A stretch of DNA of 46,676 bases from JBCBKP01 sp038521625 (GCA_038521625.1 JBCBKP010000026.1:1-46676); one strand, 5' to 3'. Counted from the stretch's first letter, positions 7,807 through 17,009 are shown. The notes: generated from the sequence alone by a model not told the origin. Numbers and translations: made by a program.

Positions 7807-9738
7807 ATGCGAGACGTGAAGCAGGCTGAGTTGCACCCGGCGCTGATCGATCTGCTCGAGATGGCCCAGAAGCGCGGCTGGCTGAGCTACGAGGAGCTCA
7901 ACAACCTCCTGCCCGACGAGCTCGTCGATTCGCTGCGCCTGCACGAGCTGCTGTCGGTGATCGACGGCCTCGGGCTCGAGCTGATCGACGAGCTCGAGTT
8001 CCGGGCGAGGCTGTACCGCGCTCGGAAGGACGGCGACGACGGCGCCGCGGCCGAGGGCGTGGCGAGGCTCCGAAAGAAGTTCCGCGCGATGAGCGTCACC
8101 GGCGGCGCGGCGCGGACCGATTCTGAGTCCATCCGATTCCGGATGAACGCCGCCCACCACGGGACGGTCCCGCCGCCGCCGCCGATCGACGAGACGATCG
8201 ACCAGGCCGAGCGCGACGTCGCCGACGCCGAGGCGCTCGACGACGAGGCCGTGCAGCAGGAGCTGGAGTCGGCGGTCAACGAGGACCAGGCGGCCAAGCG
8301 GATCGACGACCCGGTCCGGATGTACCTCAGCCAGATGGGCACGATCCCGCTGCTGACGCGCGAGGAGGAGATCCGGCTCGCGAAGAAGATCGAGACGACG
8401 CGCTGGATCTACCGGCGTCGCTGCCTGCAGTCGGACTACATCGTCGCCGAGGCGGTGAAGATCCTGCGCTCGGTCGATACCGGCGACCTGCCGTTCGACC
8501 GGACGATGCGCGTCTCGACCGCGGTGCCGAACCACAAGGAGCAACTCACGCGGCGCATCCCCGCGAACCTGCCGACGATCGACCGCCTCCTGGAGCTGAA
8601 CGCGGCCGACTGGGCCCGACTGCGCGACATCGAGCAATCGGGCGGGCGCAAGGGCATCGCCGAGGCGGAGAAGCTCACCGAGCGGATGAACGCCCGCCGG
8701 CTCCGCATGGCCGCGCTGACCGAAGAGCTCTGCCTTCGGACCGGCAAGCTCGTGCCGCTGATGAAGAAGCTCGGCGCGATCAGCCAGAAGATGACCGACC
8801 TGGACCGCGGCGTGCAGGAGGCCGGGCGGCCGAACTCGCGGACCGACCCCGAGGACGCGGCGGTCATGGCCGAGGAGCTCGACGGCCTGCGCGACCTCGT
8901 GAAGGAACACCCGGGCGCGCTGGCGCACCGAATGAAGGACCTCGAGACGGTCTTCTGGGAGTACGAGCAGGCCAAGCGCGACCTCTCGGGCGGAAACCTC
9001 CGCCTGGTCGTCTCGATCGCCAAGAAGTACCGCAACCGCGGGCTCTCGTTCCTGGACGTGATCCAGGAGGGCAACACCGGCCTGATGCGGGCGGTCGACA
9101 AGTACGAGTACAAGCGCGGCTACAAGTTCAGCACCTACGCGACCTGGTGGATCCGCCAGGCGATCACCCGCGCGATCGCCGACCACGCGCGCACGATCCG
9201 CGTCCCGGTCCACATGATCGAGACGATGACCAAGCTGCGCAACATCCAGAAGGACATCCAGCAGGCGACCGGCGTCGAGCCGACGATCGACGAGCTGGCC
9301 GAGCGCGCCGGGCTCAGCGTCGAGGAGACGCGCCGGGTCCTCAAGGTCGGCCGCCAGCCCGTCAGCCTGGACCGGCCCGTCGGCGAGGGCGAGGACAGCT
9401 ACTTCGGCGATTTCATCGAGGACGAGGCGCAGAGCTCGCCGGCCGAGGCCGCCGCGAGCGAGATGCTGAGCCAGCGGATCGAGCAGGTGCTCAAGACGCT
9501 GAGCTACCGGGAGCGCGAGATCATCAAGCTCCGCTACGGCATCGGCGACGGCTACACCTACACCCTCGAGGAGGTCGGGCGGATCTTCAAGGTCACGCGC
9601 GAGCGCGTCCGCCAGGTGGAGGCCAAGGCGATCCGCAAGCTGCAGCACCCCGTCCGCGCGCGCAAGCTGCAGGGCTTCGTCGACGGCAGCGTCTACAAAG
9701 AGGTCAAGCCCGACCCGAGCCCCGACATCAAGGGCTGA
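7807..9738 (+). CDS. rpoD: RNA polymerase primary sigma factor (RpoD/SigA)
   Basis: A primary sigma-70 of 643 residues. A region 1.1-like N-terminal part covers about 1-80. Region 1.2 (DPVRMYLSQMG) begins near 168. A long non-conserved insert lies between 1.2 and 2.1. Region 2 begins near 396 (GNLRLVVSIAKKY) and includes FSTYATWWIRQA, region 3 follows, and region 4 is near 566-620 with the helix-turn-helix TRERVRQVEAKAIRKL. The ATG at 7807 is chosen over the GTG at 7765 because of a GGAG nine bases upstream and the typical N-terminus. It probably reads the TANNNT promoters described here. Confidence 0.97.
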   Translation: MRDVKQAELHPALIDLLEMAQKRGWLSYEELNNLLPDELVDSLRLHELLSVIDGLGLELIDELEFRARLYRARKDGDDGAAAEGVARLRKKFRAMSVTGGAARTDSESIRFRMNAAHHGTVPPPPPIDETIDQAERDVADAEALDDEAVQQELESAVNEDQAAKRIDDPVRMYLSQMGTIPLLTREEEIRLAKKIETTRWIYRRRCLQSDYIVAEAVKILRSVDTGDLPFDRTMRVSTAVPNHKEQLTRRIPANLPTIDRLLELNAADWARLRDIEQSGGRKGIAEAEKLTERMNARRLRMAALTEELCLRTGKLVPLMKKLGAISQKMTDLDRGVQEAGRPNSRTDPEDAAVMAEELDGLRDLVKEHPGALAHRMKDLETVFWEYEQAKRDLSGGNLRLVVSIAKKYRNRGLSFLDVIQEGNTGLMRAVDKYEYKRGYKFSTYATWWIRQAITRAIADHARTIRVPVHMIETMTKLRNIQKDIQQATGVEPTIDELAERAGLSVEETRRVLKVGRQPVSLDRPVGEGEDSYFGDFIEDEAQSSPAEAAASEMLSQRIEQVLKTLSYREREIIKLRYGIGDGYTYTLEEVGRIFKVTRERVRQVEAKAIRKLQHPVRARKLQGFVDGSVYKEVKPDPSPDIKG

Positions 9739-9782
9739 GAGCTCGCCGCCGGCCCCCGGCCTGGTGCCGCCGGTCTCGGGAG

Positions 9783-10427
9783 TCAGCGCGACCGCTCGAT
9801 GATCCTCAGCAGCGCCTCGTCGTCCGGCGCGATCTTCACGCGCACCGCGTTGGGCGTCTGCCCGCCGACGTGCGGCGCCGACGCGGCGGCCAGGTAGGGC
9901 ACGATCGTCCGCAGGTCGTCCGAGGCCGTCTCGGCCCAGGCGAAGAGCTGCCACGCCGGGCGGACGTCGCTCTCGCCGCGGACCGAGTCCGCGTCGAGCG
10001 CGTCGAGGCGCAGCTCGATCCGGTAGAGCGTCCGCGTGAAGTAGTCGGTGTTGTAGACGACCACGGCGCCGTGGAAGCCGCCGTCGGAGTGGTAGCCGTA
10101 GCGCCCGCCGCTCCCGACGGTGTGGGCCGTGGTGTAGCTCTCGATCTCGTCCCGCTCGCCCGTGACGCCGTAGGCGAGCAGGACGATCAGATCCGCGTCG
10201 TCGTCGGACTCGACACGCTCGAGACCGGCGTCGTCGAGCACGACCTGCACGACCCGGGCGAACTCCTGATATCGCAGATCGGTCTCGCCGACATCCTCGG
10301 AGAACGGGCGGATCGTGTAGGTCCGCTCGTCGCGGGGCCGGCCGTCGTTGAGCGCGCTGACGCGGACGCTGACGACGTTGCAGGCGGACAGGAGTGCGCA
10401 CAGCAGTACAGGAATTGCAACCCTCAT
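9783..10427 (-). CDS. Putative lipoprotein, DUF4136-like
   Basis: A 214-residue exported lipoprotein. The N-terminus has a positive residue, a hydrophobic stretch and the lipobox LLSAC, with Cys at about residue 16 (counting from the ATG at 10427). The body resembles DUF4136 lipoproteins in having an alternating beta pattern and an ADLIVLLAYGV strand, but this assignment is tentative. An in-frame ATG at 10439 would add four residues. The gene is convergent with rpoD and leaves 44 bp between them. Confidence 0.8.
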   Translation of the reverse strand: MRVAIPVLLCALLSACNVVSVRVSALNDGRPRDERTYTIRPFSEDVGETDLRYQEFARVVQVVLDDAGLERVESDDDADLIVLLAYGVTGERDEIESYTTAHTVGSGGRYGYHSDGGFHGAVVVYNTDYFTRTLYRIELRLDALDADSVRGESDVRPAWQLFAWAETASDDLRTIVPYLAAASAPHVGGQTPNAVRVKIAPDDEALLRIIERSR

Positions 10428-10434
10428 AGGAGTC

Positions 10435-10440
10435 AGCATA
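10435..10440 (-). promoter_or_regulatory. -10-like TATGCT before lipoprotein gene
   Basis: TATGCT ends seven bases before the ATG at 10427. It overlaps the alternative ATG at 10439, which argues for the downstream start. Confidence 0.45.
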
Positions 10441-10525
10441 CTTGTGGTCTGAAACCGAGGGCACACGCTTTCGGAACACCGTCGGTGCCGCCGCGATCGC
10501 CGGCGGAAGGAGTTCGAACCCCGGC

Positions 10526-10768
10526 ATGAGCGGCGAGCAAGACCAGAGGTCATTCCCCTGCCCGCACTGCGGCTACGACCTATCGGAGCACCCGAGGGCG
10601 GGGCGCTGCCCCGAGTGCGGCGAGACGTACCGGTGGGTCGCCAAGGATGACGAGCGCGAGCCGTGGCCGGCGACGACTCGGATCGTGGTCGGCTGCCTTG
10701 CCGCGGTGGGCGTCCTGGCGATCCTCGTGTTCGGCGCATGCGTCCTGATGCTGTCCGGAGGACCGTGA
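10526..10768 (+). CDS. Zinc-ribbon membrane protein (80 aa)
   Basis: A very small protein with an N-terminal zinc ribbon (CPHCGYDL at 12-19 and CPECG at about 28-32) and one C-terminal membrane helix (about 51-76). The function is unknown. The same ribbon appears in four other proteins of this window. Its last codons overlap the start of the radical SAM gene in a GTGA, so the two are translationally coupled. The ATG at 10526 has a GGAAGGAG about 13 bases upstream, rather far for a normal Shine-Dalgarno site. Confidence 0.75.
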   Translation: MSGEQDQRSFPCPHCGYDLSEHPRAGRCPECGETYRWVAKDDEREPWPATTRIVVGCLAAVGVLAILVFGACVLMLSGGP

Positions 10769-12102
10769 GAGAGCTCAAGACCACAACCAGCCGCTGCCCT
10801 GAGTGTCTCACGCCCGTGCCCGCGGTCGTCTACGAAGACGATCGCGGCCGGGTCCTGATGCGCAAGAGCTGCGACATTCACGGCGAGTCGACCGCGGTGA
10901 TCGCCCCGGACGGTCGCTGGTACCACCACGCAGTCGGACGACGCGAGACCGGCTGCGGCTCGGGCTGCGGCTGCGGGGGTGAACCCGCGACCGGCGATCC
11001 CTTCGAGAAGCTCTCGACCTGCGTCGCGCTGATCGAGATCGTCGATTCCTGCAACCTCGAGTGCCCGACATGCTTCGCGTCGTCGCCGCGATCGGACGAG
11101 GTCGACTGCCGGCCCTTCGAAGAGATCGTCGCTCGGATCGGTGGCGTCGTCGCGCGGAAGGGATTCATCGACATCCTGCAGCTCTCCGGCGGCGAGCCCA
11201 CGCTGCACCCCCGCTTCTTCGACATCCTCTCTTGGTGTCTGGCGAACGATCGGATCGGCTACGTGCTGATCAACACCAACGCGGTTCGGATCGCGACCGA
11301 CGAGCCGTTCCGCCGCCGTCTCGCCTCGTTGAGGACCGCCAACAGCTTCGAGCTCTACGTACAGTTCGACGGCGTGCAAGAGGCCGGGCAGCGTGCGCTC
11401 CGCGCCGCCGATCTCCGCGAGATCCGGCGACGGGCGATCGACGAAGTCGGTGCGCTCGGCGTGCCCTCCACGCTAGCAATGGTCGTCACCGCCGAGACCA
11501 TCGATCACCTGGGCGATGCGCTCCGGTTCGGGCTCGGGCGCCGGCACTGCCGGGGCATCACGTTCCAGCCGATGTTCGCGAGCGGGCGCACGAGCGGGAC
11601 GCTTGCGGCCGGAACGCTGCACACGGCCGACATGATCGACGCGGTGACCAGCCAGTCCGAGGGTCTGATCACCGAGGACGACTTCACGCCGCTGCCATGC
11701 GGCGATCCGAACTGCCACACGATCGGGTACGTCGTCCGGGGCCCGGACGGCCCGGCCGGCCTGGGCTCACTGATCGACCTGGGCTCGCTGCAGTCGTTCC
11801 TGAGCGACCGGGTGAACTACTCGCTCGAGGACCTGGTCAGGTGCGGGTGCGAGACCGAGCCGCTCGGGGAGATCCTGAAGTCGTTCGAGCTGTCGCCGGA
11901 CGCGCCCTTCAGGATCTTCGTCAAGCCGTTCATGGACCGGTTCAACTTCGACCAGGACCGGATCGATCGCTGCTGCACGCACGTCGTCCGTCGTGATGGC
12001 TCGCTCGACTCGTTCTGCCGCTATTACCTGCACGGCGGCGCGTTGTCGGAGGTCGACGTCGTGCCGCGCGGCTCGGTCACGATCGAGGGACGAGCGAGGT
12101 GA
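10765..12102 (+). CDS. Radical SAM protein of the MJ0619/Tes-like family (COG1964)
   Basis: A 445-residue radical SAM enzyme. The SAM-cluster motif is C96-x3-C100-x2-C103 (CNLECPTC), with the GGEP motif at 142-145. The N-terminal rubredoxin-like part has C11, C14, C36 and H39. A Cys-rich GCGSGCGCGG follows at 63-72. Further cysteines are C312 and C317 (LPCGDPNC), C403, C404 and C418. This arrangement matches the MJ0619/tetraether synthase group, whose members act on lipid or cofactor C-H bonds. The GTG start at 10765 follows GGAGGA and overlaps the upstream stop. The downstream Lgt-like gene overlaps its own stop. The family call is firm; the substrate is unknown. Confidence 0.85.
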   Translation: MRELKTTTSRCPECLTPVPAVVYEDDRGRVLMRKSCDIHGESTAVIAPDGRWYHHAVGRRETGCGSGCGCGGEPATGDPFEKLSTCVALIEIVDSCNLECPTCFASSPRSDEVDCRPFEEIVARIGGVVARKGFIDILQLSGGEPTLHPRFFDILSWCLANDRIGYVLINTNAVRIATDEPFRRRLASLRTANSFELYVQFDGVQEAGQRALRAADLREIRRRAIDEVGALGVPSTLAMVVTAETIDHLGDALRFGLGRRHCRGITFQPMFASGRTSGTLAAGTLHTADMIDAVTSQSEGLITEDDFTPLPCGDPNCHTIGYVVRGPDGPAGLGSLIDLGSLQSFLSDRVNYSLEDLVRCGCETEPLGEILKSFELSPDAPFRIFVKPFMDRFNFDQDRIDRCCTHVVRRDGSLDSFCRYYLHGGALSEVDVVPRGSVTIEGRAR

Positions 12103-12827
12103 GCGAGGCCGCGCTGTACCGCCTGGCGATGGTCGGGGGCGTGCTGTGCGGCGCGGCGGTCTGGGCGTGGCTGAGGTCCCGGCGCGACCCCGCGATGCCC
12201 GCGATCGGCGGGCGGCGGATGGCCTGGCTCGGGCTCTGCGCCGTCGGTGGCGCCGCGCTGGGCGCGAAGCTCGCGTTCCTCGTCGCCGAGGGCTGGCGAT
12301 ACTCGGACGACACGCTCGCGCTGCTGAGCGGGCAGAGCATCACCGGCGCGCTGCTGGGCGGCTACGCCGGCGTCGAGATCGGCAAGCGAGCGATCGGCCA
12401 CCGCGGCCCGACCGGCGACTGGTTCGCCATCGGCGTGCCCCTGGGGATCGCGCTCGGTCGGCTCGGGTGCCACGCCCGCGGCTGCTGCGCCGGCGTCGCG
12501 CTCGACCGGCAACACGCGCTCGCGTGCGTTGACGCGGGAGGCGTGCACCGCTGGCCGGCGCAGACCGTCGAGCTGGTCTTCAATCTCGGCTGCGCGCTGC
12601 TCGCCGCCGTCGCGACGCAACGCGGCTGGTTCCCCGGGAACCGGCTGCACCTCTACTTCATCGCCTACGGCCTGTTCCGCGCAACCCACGAACTCGCGCG
12701 GACGACCGCGCCGCTGCTCGAGACGCCGCTCGGCCCCGTAACCGGCTACACATTCATCGCGCTCGGGCTGGCCCTCTTCGGCGCTGTCCGTTTCGCGCAG
12801 CGCCGGCGCGAGCTCGCGACGCCCTAG
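12099..12827 (+). CDS. Divergent prolipoprotein diacylglyceryl transferase-like membrane protein
   Basis: A 242-residue polytopic membrane protein of the Lgt family. The region GQSITGALLGG (78-88) aligns with the Lgt segment that normally contains the essential His (His103 in E. coli), but Thr82 stands there. GRLGCHARGCCAG (120-132) aligns with the Lgt signature, keeping the Arg but with Cys where Asn146 of E. coli stands. WPAQTVEL (152-159) matches the HPSQLYE region. These changes suggest a paralogue that does not do ordinary lipoprotein transfer. It starts in a GTGA overlap with the radical SAM gene, which points to a shared pathway. Its TAG stop is shared palindromically with putA. Confidence 0.8.
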   Translation: MSEAALYRLAMVGGVLCGAAVWAWLRSRRDPAMPAIGGRRMAWLGLCAVGGAALGAKLAFLVAEGWRYSDDTLALLSGQSITGALLGGYAGVEIGKRAIGHRGPTGDWFAIGVPLGIALGRLGCHARGCCAGVALDRQHALACVDAGGVHRWPAQTVELVFNLGCALLAAVATQRGWFPGNRLHLYFIAYGLFRATHELARTTAPLLETPLGPVTGYTFIALGLALFGAVRFAQRRRELATP

Positions 12828-15800
12828 AGCTCCGGCGCGAAGCCCCGGCGCATGGTGTTCTCGCACGACGCGCGCGGCTCGACGAACTGGAGCAGGTAGT
12901 CCGGCCCGCCGGCCTTGCTGCCCACGCCGGACATCCCGAAGCCGCCGAAGGGCATCCGCCCGACCAGGGCCCCGGTGCTCCCGCGGTTGACGTAGAGATT
13001 GCCGACCCGGAACCGCCTCTTCGCCTCCTCGATGTGCGTCGGCGTTCGCGTGAAAACCGCGCCGGTCAGCTTGTAGCGGTGGTCGTTGGCGATCTCGAGC
13101 GCCTCGTCGAAGGTCTTCGCGTGCATCACGGCGAGCACGGGGCCGAAGATCTCGTCCCGCGCGATCGCGTGGCGCGGCTCGACGCCCCGGAAGATGTGCG
13201 GCCCGACCGCCCGGGGCGGTATCTGGCCGGTCGAGCCGTCGAAATCCCTGTGCTCCAGACCGAGCGCGAGCGTGGCCTCGGCCCTGCCCTTCTCGATCAT
13301 CGATTCAATGTGGCCGGCGGCGGCCCGGTCGATCACCGCGGGCACGTCGGTGCCCGGGTCGGTCGCGTCGCCGACGACGAGCGACTTGGTCGCCTCGACC
13401 AGGCGCTCCATGAACAGCTCGGTGTGCCGCCCCTCGGGCCCCTCCGGGTCGACGACGATGCAGCGGCTGCACGCCGAGCACTTCTGGCCGGCGAAGCCGA
13501 ACGCGGAGTAGCGGACGCCGAGGACGGCCTCGTCGAGATCGGCGGTCGCGTCGACGATGATGGCGTTCTTGCCGCCCATCTCGCAGACGACGCGCTTGAC
13601 GTGCGATTGCTCCTCGGGCGTCACGCCGGCGGCCTTTATGATGTCCAGGCCGACGGCCTTGGAGCCCGTAAAGGCGATAACGGCGATCCGTGGGTCGCGC
13701 ACGATCGCGGCGCCCGTGGTCTCGCCGGGGGCCGGGCAGAACCGCAGCACGCGGTGGTCGAGGTCGGCCTCGTCGAGGGCCTGCCAGATCATGTCGCACA
13801 TGATCTTCGCGATCGCCGGCGACTGCTCGGCGGGCTTGACGATCACCGTGTTGCCGGTCACCAGCGCCGCCGCGGTCATCCCGCAGCAGATCGCCAGCGG
13901 GAAGTTCCAGGGGCTGATCACCGCCGCGACGCCGCGCGGCTGGTACCACAACTCGTCGAGCTCGCCGATGAAGCGGCCGAGCCGGCCGCGCTGGAACAGC
14001 GGCGCCGCGAGGCGGGCGTAGTACTCGCAGAAGTCGATCGCCTCGCAGACATCGGCGTCGGCCTCGCGCCATGGCTTGGCGCACTCCTTGGCCATGACGC
14101 CCGCGAGCTCGTCGCGGCGCTCGCGCATCAGCTCGGCCGTCCGCGTCAGCACGTCGCAGCGCACGAGCGGGTCGGCGTCGCGCCAGGCCTCGAACGCGTC
14201 CGCGGCCTCGGCGATCATCCCGGCGGCCTGCTCCGGCGTCCGATCGTTCTCGACCCTCGGGACCTCGGCCGCGTCGACGGCACGCCGGAAGGCGTCGCGC
14301 TGCGCCGCGATCGAGAAGTCCCGGAGCGGCTCGTTGAAGAACGGCCTCCCGTCGCCGACGCCCTGCACGGCCGGCGAGAGCTGGTGGCGCTCGGGCGCCA
14401 CCTCGCACAGATCACGCTTGGCCGAGACGCCCCCGTCGACCGTGCCGTTGGCCCCCGCGGTGATCTCGCCGGGACCATCGTGCGGCGTCGGGGGCCCGGG
14501 ACGCCTGAGCAGCGAATCGGCCGACGCGTCGTCAAGGAACCCGGCCTTGAGCCAGCTCTCGTTGGAGGTGTTCTCGAGCAGGCGACGGACCAGGTACGCC
14601 ATGCCGGGGATCATCTCGCCGACCGGGACGTACTCGCGGACGCGGAGCCCCATGCCCTTGGCGGTATCGGCGGCGGCGCGCTTGAGCTCGTGGGCCATGC
14701 CGTGGAGCATCTGCAGCTCGATCGCCTCACGCGGCAGCTCGCGGGCCTCGAGCCCGGCCAGGGCCGCGGCGATGCTTCGGGCGTTGTGCGAGCCGAGGGC
14801 GAGCTTGACGCCGCCCTCGCCGGGCTTGCGCGGGCAGGCGTCGAGGAAGACCTCGGTCATGTCCTCGAAGCACTTGTCGGTCTGCCACTTCTCGGTCCAG
14901 ACCTTCGCGGGCCAGCCCTCCTGCTCGGAGTTGATGATCTCGTAGTCCCAGTAGGCGCCCTTCACGAGGCGCACGGTCACGACTCGCCCCGTGCGCCTGG
15001 CCCAGTCGCAGACCCGCTTGGCGTCGTCGACGCCGCTGCGGAGGTAGGCCTGCATTGCCAGCCCCGCCTCGAACGTCACCGACTCGCACGCCCGGAAGAA
15101 CGCGTCGATCGTCAGGTCCTTGAGCTCGGCCTGCTCCATGTCGAAGTTGATCAGCACGCCGCGTTCGGCGGCCGCGTGCAGCACCGGCTCGAGCCGGGAC
15201 ATCAGGTCGCCGATCGCGCGGTCCGGCGCGATCGGGTCGAACTGAGCGCAGAGCGAGCTGACCTTGACCGACACGTTCGTCCGCGGCACCACCCCCAGAT
15301 GGTCGCGCTCGAGCAGCGGCCGGTCCTTCCACCCCTTGACGGTCTCGGGGAGGTTGGTGACCAGGTCCATGTACTTCTCGCGGTACATGTCCGCCTCGGC
15401 GTCCGAGACGCACGCCTCGCCGAGCAGGTCGACGCTGAACGCGAGCCCCTCGTCCCATAGCTTCTTCAGCGACGGCAGCGCGTCCCGCGCGTCGGTGCCC
15501 GCGATGAAGTTCGTCGCCATGGATGTGATCTGCTTGGACATCGTCCCGGCGACGAGACCCTTGGCGATCCCGCCGGCGCGCAGGCCGAGGTCCATGCCCG
15601 GCGGGGTCTTCACGCCGGGCTGGCTCATGTAGTCGGTCAGCACGCTGTGCACGAGCTCCGGCGTCCGCAGGACGGGGAACGCGTCGACGAAGCGGAACAG
15701 CTGGACCTTGAAGGCCTCGTCCTTCATCGACCAGTCCATCAGCTTGTCCTGGTAGAACCGCGAGCTCAGCAGGCCGGCCTTCCGCGCCCGCGCGAGCCCG

Positions 15801-15958
15801 AGAAGCTCCTCGCCGATCCGGCGGATCTGCGCCTCGAGCGTCCCGTCCGGCGCGAACTCGCCGTTGTGCGCGTCGTCCGGGGTCGCCCCGGCGTGCCGGG
15901 CGTGGTGCGCGGGCTGGGTCTGCGACTGGCGGCGGGAGCCAAGGCCGAACAGTTTCAT
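12824..15958 (-). CDS. putA: Bifunctional proline dehydrogenase / L-glutamate gamma-semialdehyde dehydrogenase
   Basis: A fused enzyme of 1044 residues that oxidises proline to glutamate. The N-terminal half is the flavin-dependent proline dehydrogenase barrel (VRLVKGAYWDYEI). The C-terminal half is the aldehyde dehydrogenase domain, with catalytic Cys827 in FAGQKCSACSR, the general-base Glu in CEMGGKNA and FTGSKAVG in the NAD site. There is no N-terminal ribbon-helix-helix DNA-binding domain, so it should not act as its own repressor. The frame is open to 16492, but the ATG at 15958 has GGAG at good spacing. It is convergent with the Lgt-like gene, both stops falling in one CTAG. Confidence 0.95.
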   Translation of the reverse strand: MKLFGLGSRRQSQTQPAHHARHAGATPDDAHNGEFAPDGTLEAQIRRIGEELLGLARARKAGLLSSRFYQDKLMDWSMKDEAFKVQLFRFVDAFPVLRTPELVHSVLTDYMSQPGVKTPPGMDLGLRAGGIAKGLVAGTMSKQITSMATNFIAGTDARDALPSLKKLWDEGLAFSVDLLGEACVSDAEADMYREKYMDLVTNLPETVKGWKDRPLLERDHLGVVPRTNVSVKVSSLCAQFDPIAPDRAIGDLMSRLEPVLHAAAERGVLINFDMEQAELKDLTIDAFFRACESVTFEAGLAMQAYLRSGVDDAKRVCDWARRTGRVVTVRLVKGAYWDYEIINSEQEGWPAKVWTEKWQTDKCFEDMTEVFLDACPRKPGEGGVKLALGSHNARSIAAALAGLEARELPREAIELQMLHGMAHELKRAAADTAKGMGLRVREYVPVGEMIPGMAYLVRRLLENTSNESWLKAGFLDDASADSLLRRPGPPTPHDGPGEITAGANGTVDGGVSAKRDLCEVAPERHQLSPAVQGVGDGRPFFNEPLRDFSIAAQRDAFRRAVDAAEVPRVENDRTPEQAAGMIAEAADAFEAWRDADPLVRCDVLTRTAELMRERRDELAGVMAKECAKPWREADADVCEAIDFCEYYARLAAPLFQRGRLGRFIGELDELWYQPRGVAAVISPWNFPLAICCGMTAAALVTGNTVIVKPAEQSPAIAKIMCDMIWQALDEADLDHRVLRFCPAPGETTGAAIVRDPRIAVIAFTGSKAVGLDIIKAAGVTPEEQSHVKRVVCEMGGKNAIIVDATADLDEAVLGVRYSAFGFAGQKCSACSRCIVVDPEGPEGRHTELFMERLVEATKSLVVGDATDPGTDVPAVIDRAAAGHIESMIEKGRAEATLALGLEHRDFDGSTGQIPPRAVGPHIFRGVEPRHAIARDEIFGPVLAVMHAKTFDEALEIANDHRYKLTGAVFTRTPTHIEEAKRRFRVGNLYVNRGSTGALVGRMPFGGFGMSGVGSKAGGPDYLLQFVEPRASCENTMRRGFAPEL

Positions 15959-16065
15959 GCGTGCACTCCACAGCCCGGCGACCGCGGCGGTGACCGCCCC
16001 CGGGCGAGCAGATCGTACTTGTGCTAACCCAGCCGCGTCACCCCGACCCAGCGCCTCGACCTCCC

Positions 16066-16071
16066 TATCGT
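16066..16071 (+). promoter_or_regulatory. -10-like TATCGT, leaderless ribF start
   Basis: TATCGT ends five bases before the GTG at 16077, which is the start that gives a full-length RibF. No Shine-Dalgarno sequence is present. Confidence 0.55.
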
Positions 16072-16076
16072 CGCTC

Positions 16077-17009
16077 GTGAGCGGTGCCCGTACGGTGGTC
16101 ACGATCGGGAATTTCGACGGCGTGCATGCGGGGCATGCGGCGCTGGTCCGTCGTTCGCGCGAAGAGGCCGGCGACTCCGGCCGCGTCGTCGTGCTGGCGT
16201 TCGAGCCCCACCCGCGCTCCGTGCTCGCCCCCGACAGCGAGCCGCCACGCCTCACGACCTTCGAGCACCGCGCCGATCTGCTCCGGGATCTCGGCGCCGA
16301 CGACGTGCTCGCCCTGGACCCCAGGAGCGGCCTGCTCGGGCTCAGCCCGCAGGCGTTCATCGACCACGTCTGCCAGGACTTCGCCCCCTCCGTGATCGTG
16401 GAAGGCGACGACTTCCGCTTCGGCAAGACCCGTGCGGGCGGGATGGTCGAGATGGCGGACCTCGGCCGCGCGCGCGGGTTCCGGGTCGTCACAGTCGGGC
16501 CAGTCGAGGTCGATCTCGACGATCAGACGATCCGGCGGGCGGGCAGCTCGCTCGTCCGGGATCTTCTCCGCGCCGGACGCGTCCGCGACGCCGCCCGCGT
16601 CCTCGGTCGGCGCTACCGGGTCTCGGGCGAGGTCGTGCCCGGCGACCGCCTCGGGCGGACGATCGGCTTCCCCACGGCCAACCTCGTGGCCGAGACGATG
16701 CTCCCCGCCGACGGCGTCTACGGCGCCCTCGCGGTGCTCCCTTCGGGCGAGCGATTGCCCGCCGCGGTCAACGTCGGGGCCCGTCCGACCGTGCGCGGCG
16801 CCGAGCGCCGGCTCGAGGCGCACGTCCTCGGCGGTCCGCTCGAGGACCTGCCCGAGTACGGCTACCGCCTCGCGATCGAGCTGGACTCGTGGGTCCGAGA
16901 CCAGATCCGCTTCGAATCGATCGACGCCCTCGCCGCGCAGCTCGCGCGCGATTGTGCGAGGATCGGCGCCCAGCTCGCCGAGAGCGAGCCGCAGGAGACC
17001 ACCGCGTGA
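16077..17009 (+). CDS. ribF: Bifunctional riboflavin kinase / FAD synthetase
   Basis: Makes FMN and FAD from riboflavin. The nucleotidyltransferase motif GNFDGVHAGH is at 11-20, and the riboflavin kinase domain carries GRTIGFPTAN near 192-201. At 310 residues the length is typical. The start is GTG; the frame is open upstream but without similarity. It heads a three-gene operon with a DHH phosphoesterase and a methyltransferase, each joined by a GTGA overlap. Confidence 0.96.
   Translation: MSGARTVVTIGNFDGVHAGHAALVRRSREEAGDSGRVVVLAFEPHPRSVLAPDSEPPRLTTFEHRADLLRDLGADDVLALDPRSGLLGLSPQAFIDHVCQDFAPSVIVEGDDFRFGKTRAGGMVEMADLGRARGFRVVTVGPVEVDLDDQTIRRAGSSLVRDLLRAGRVRDAARVLGRRYRVSGEVVPGDRLGRTIGFPTANLVAETMLPADGVYGALAVLPSGERLPAAVNVGARPTVRGAERRLEAHVLGGPLEDLPEYGYRLAIELDSWVRDQIRFESIDALAAQLARDCARIGAQLAESEPQETTA

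Noticed and set aside
7729..10527. Very long minus-strand frame opposite rpoD
   Set aside because: It is the reverse frame of a GC-rich, strongly biased gene; residues are Arg/Leu/Asp/Val-rich with no domain, while rpoD is certain.
13034..15460. 808-codon plus-strand frame opposite putA
   Set aside because: It is a shadow of the putA codon pattern with no recognisable motif.
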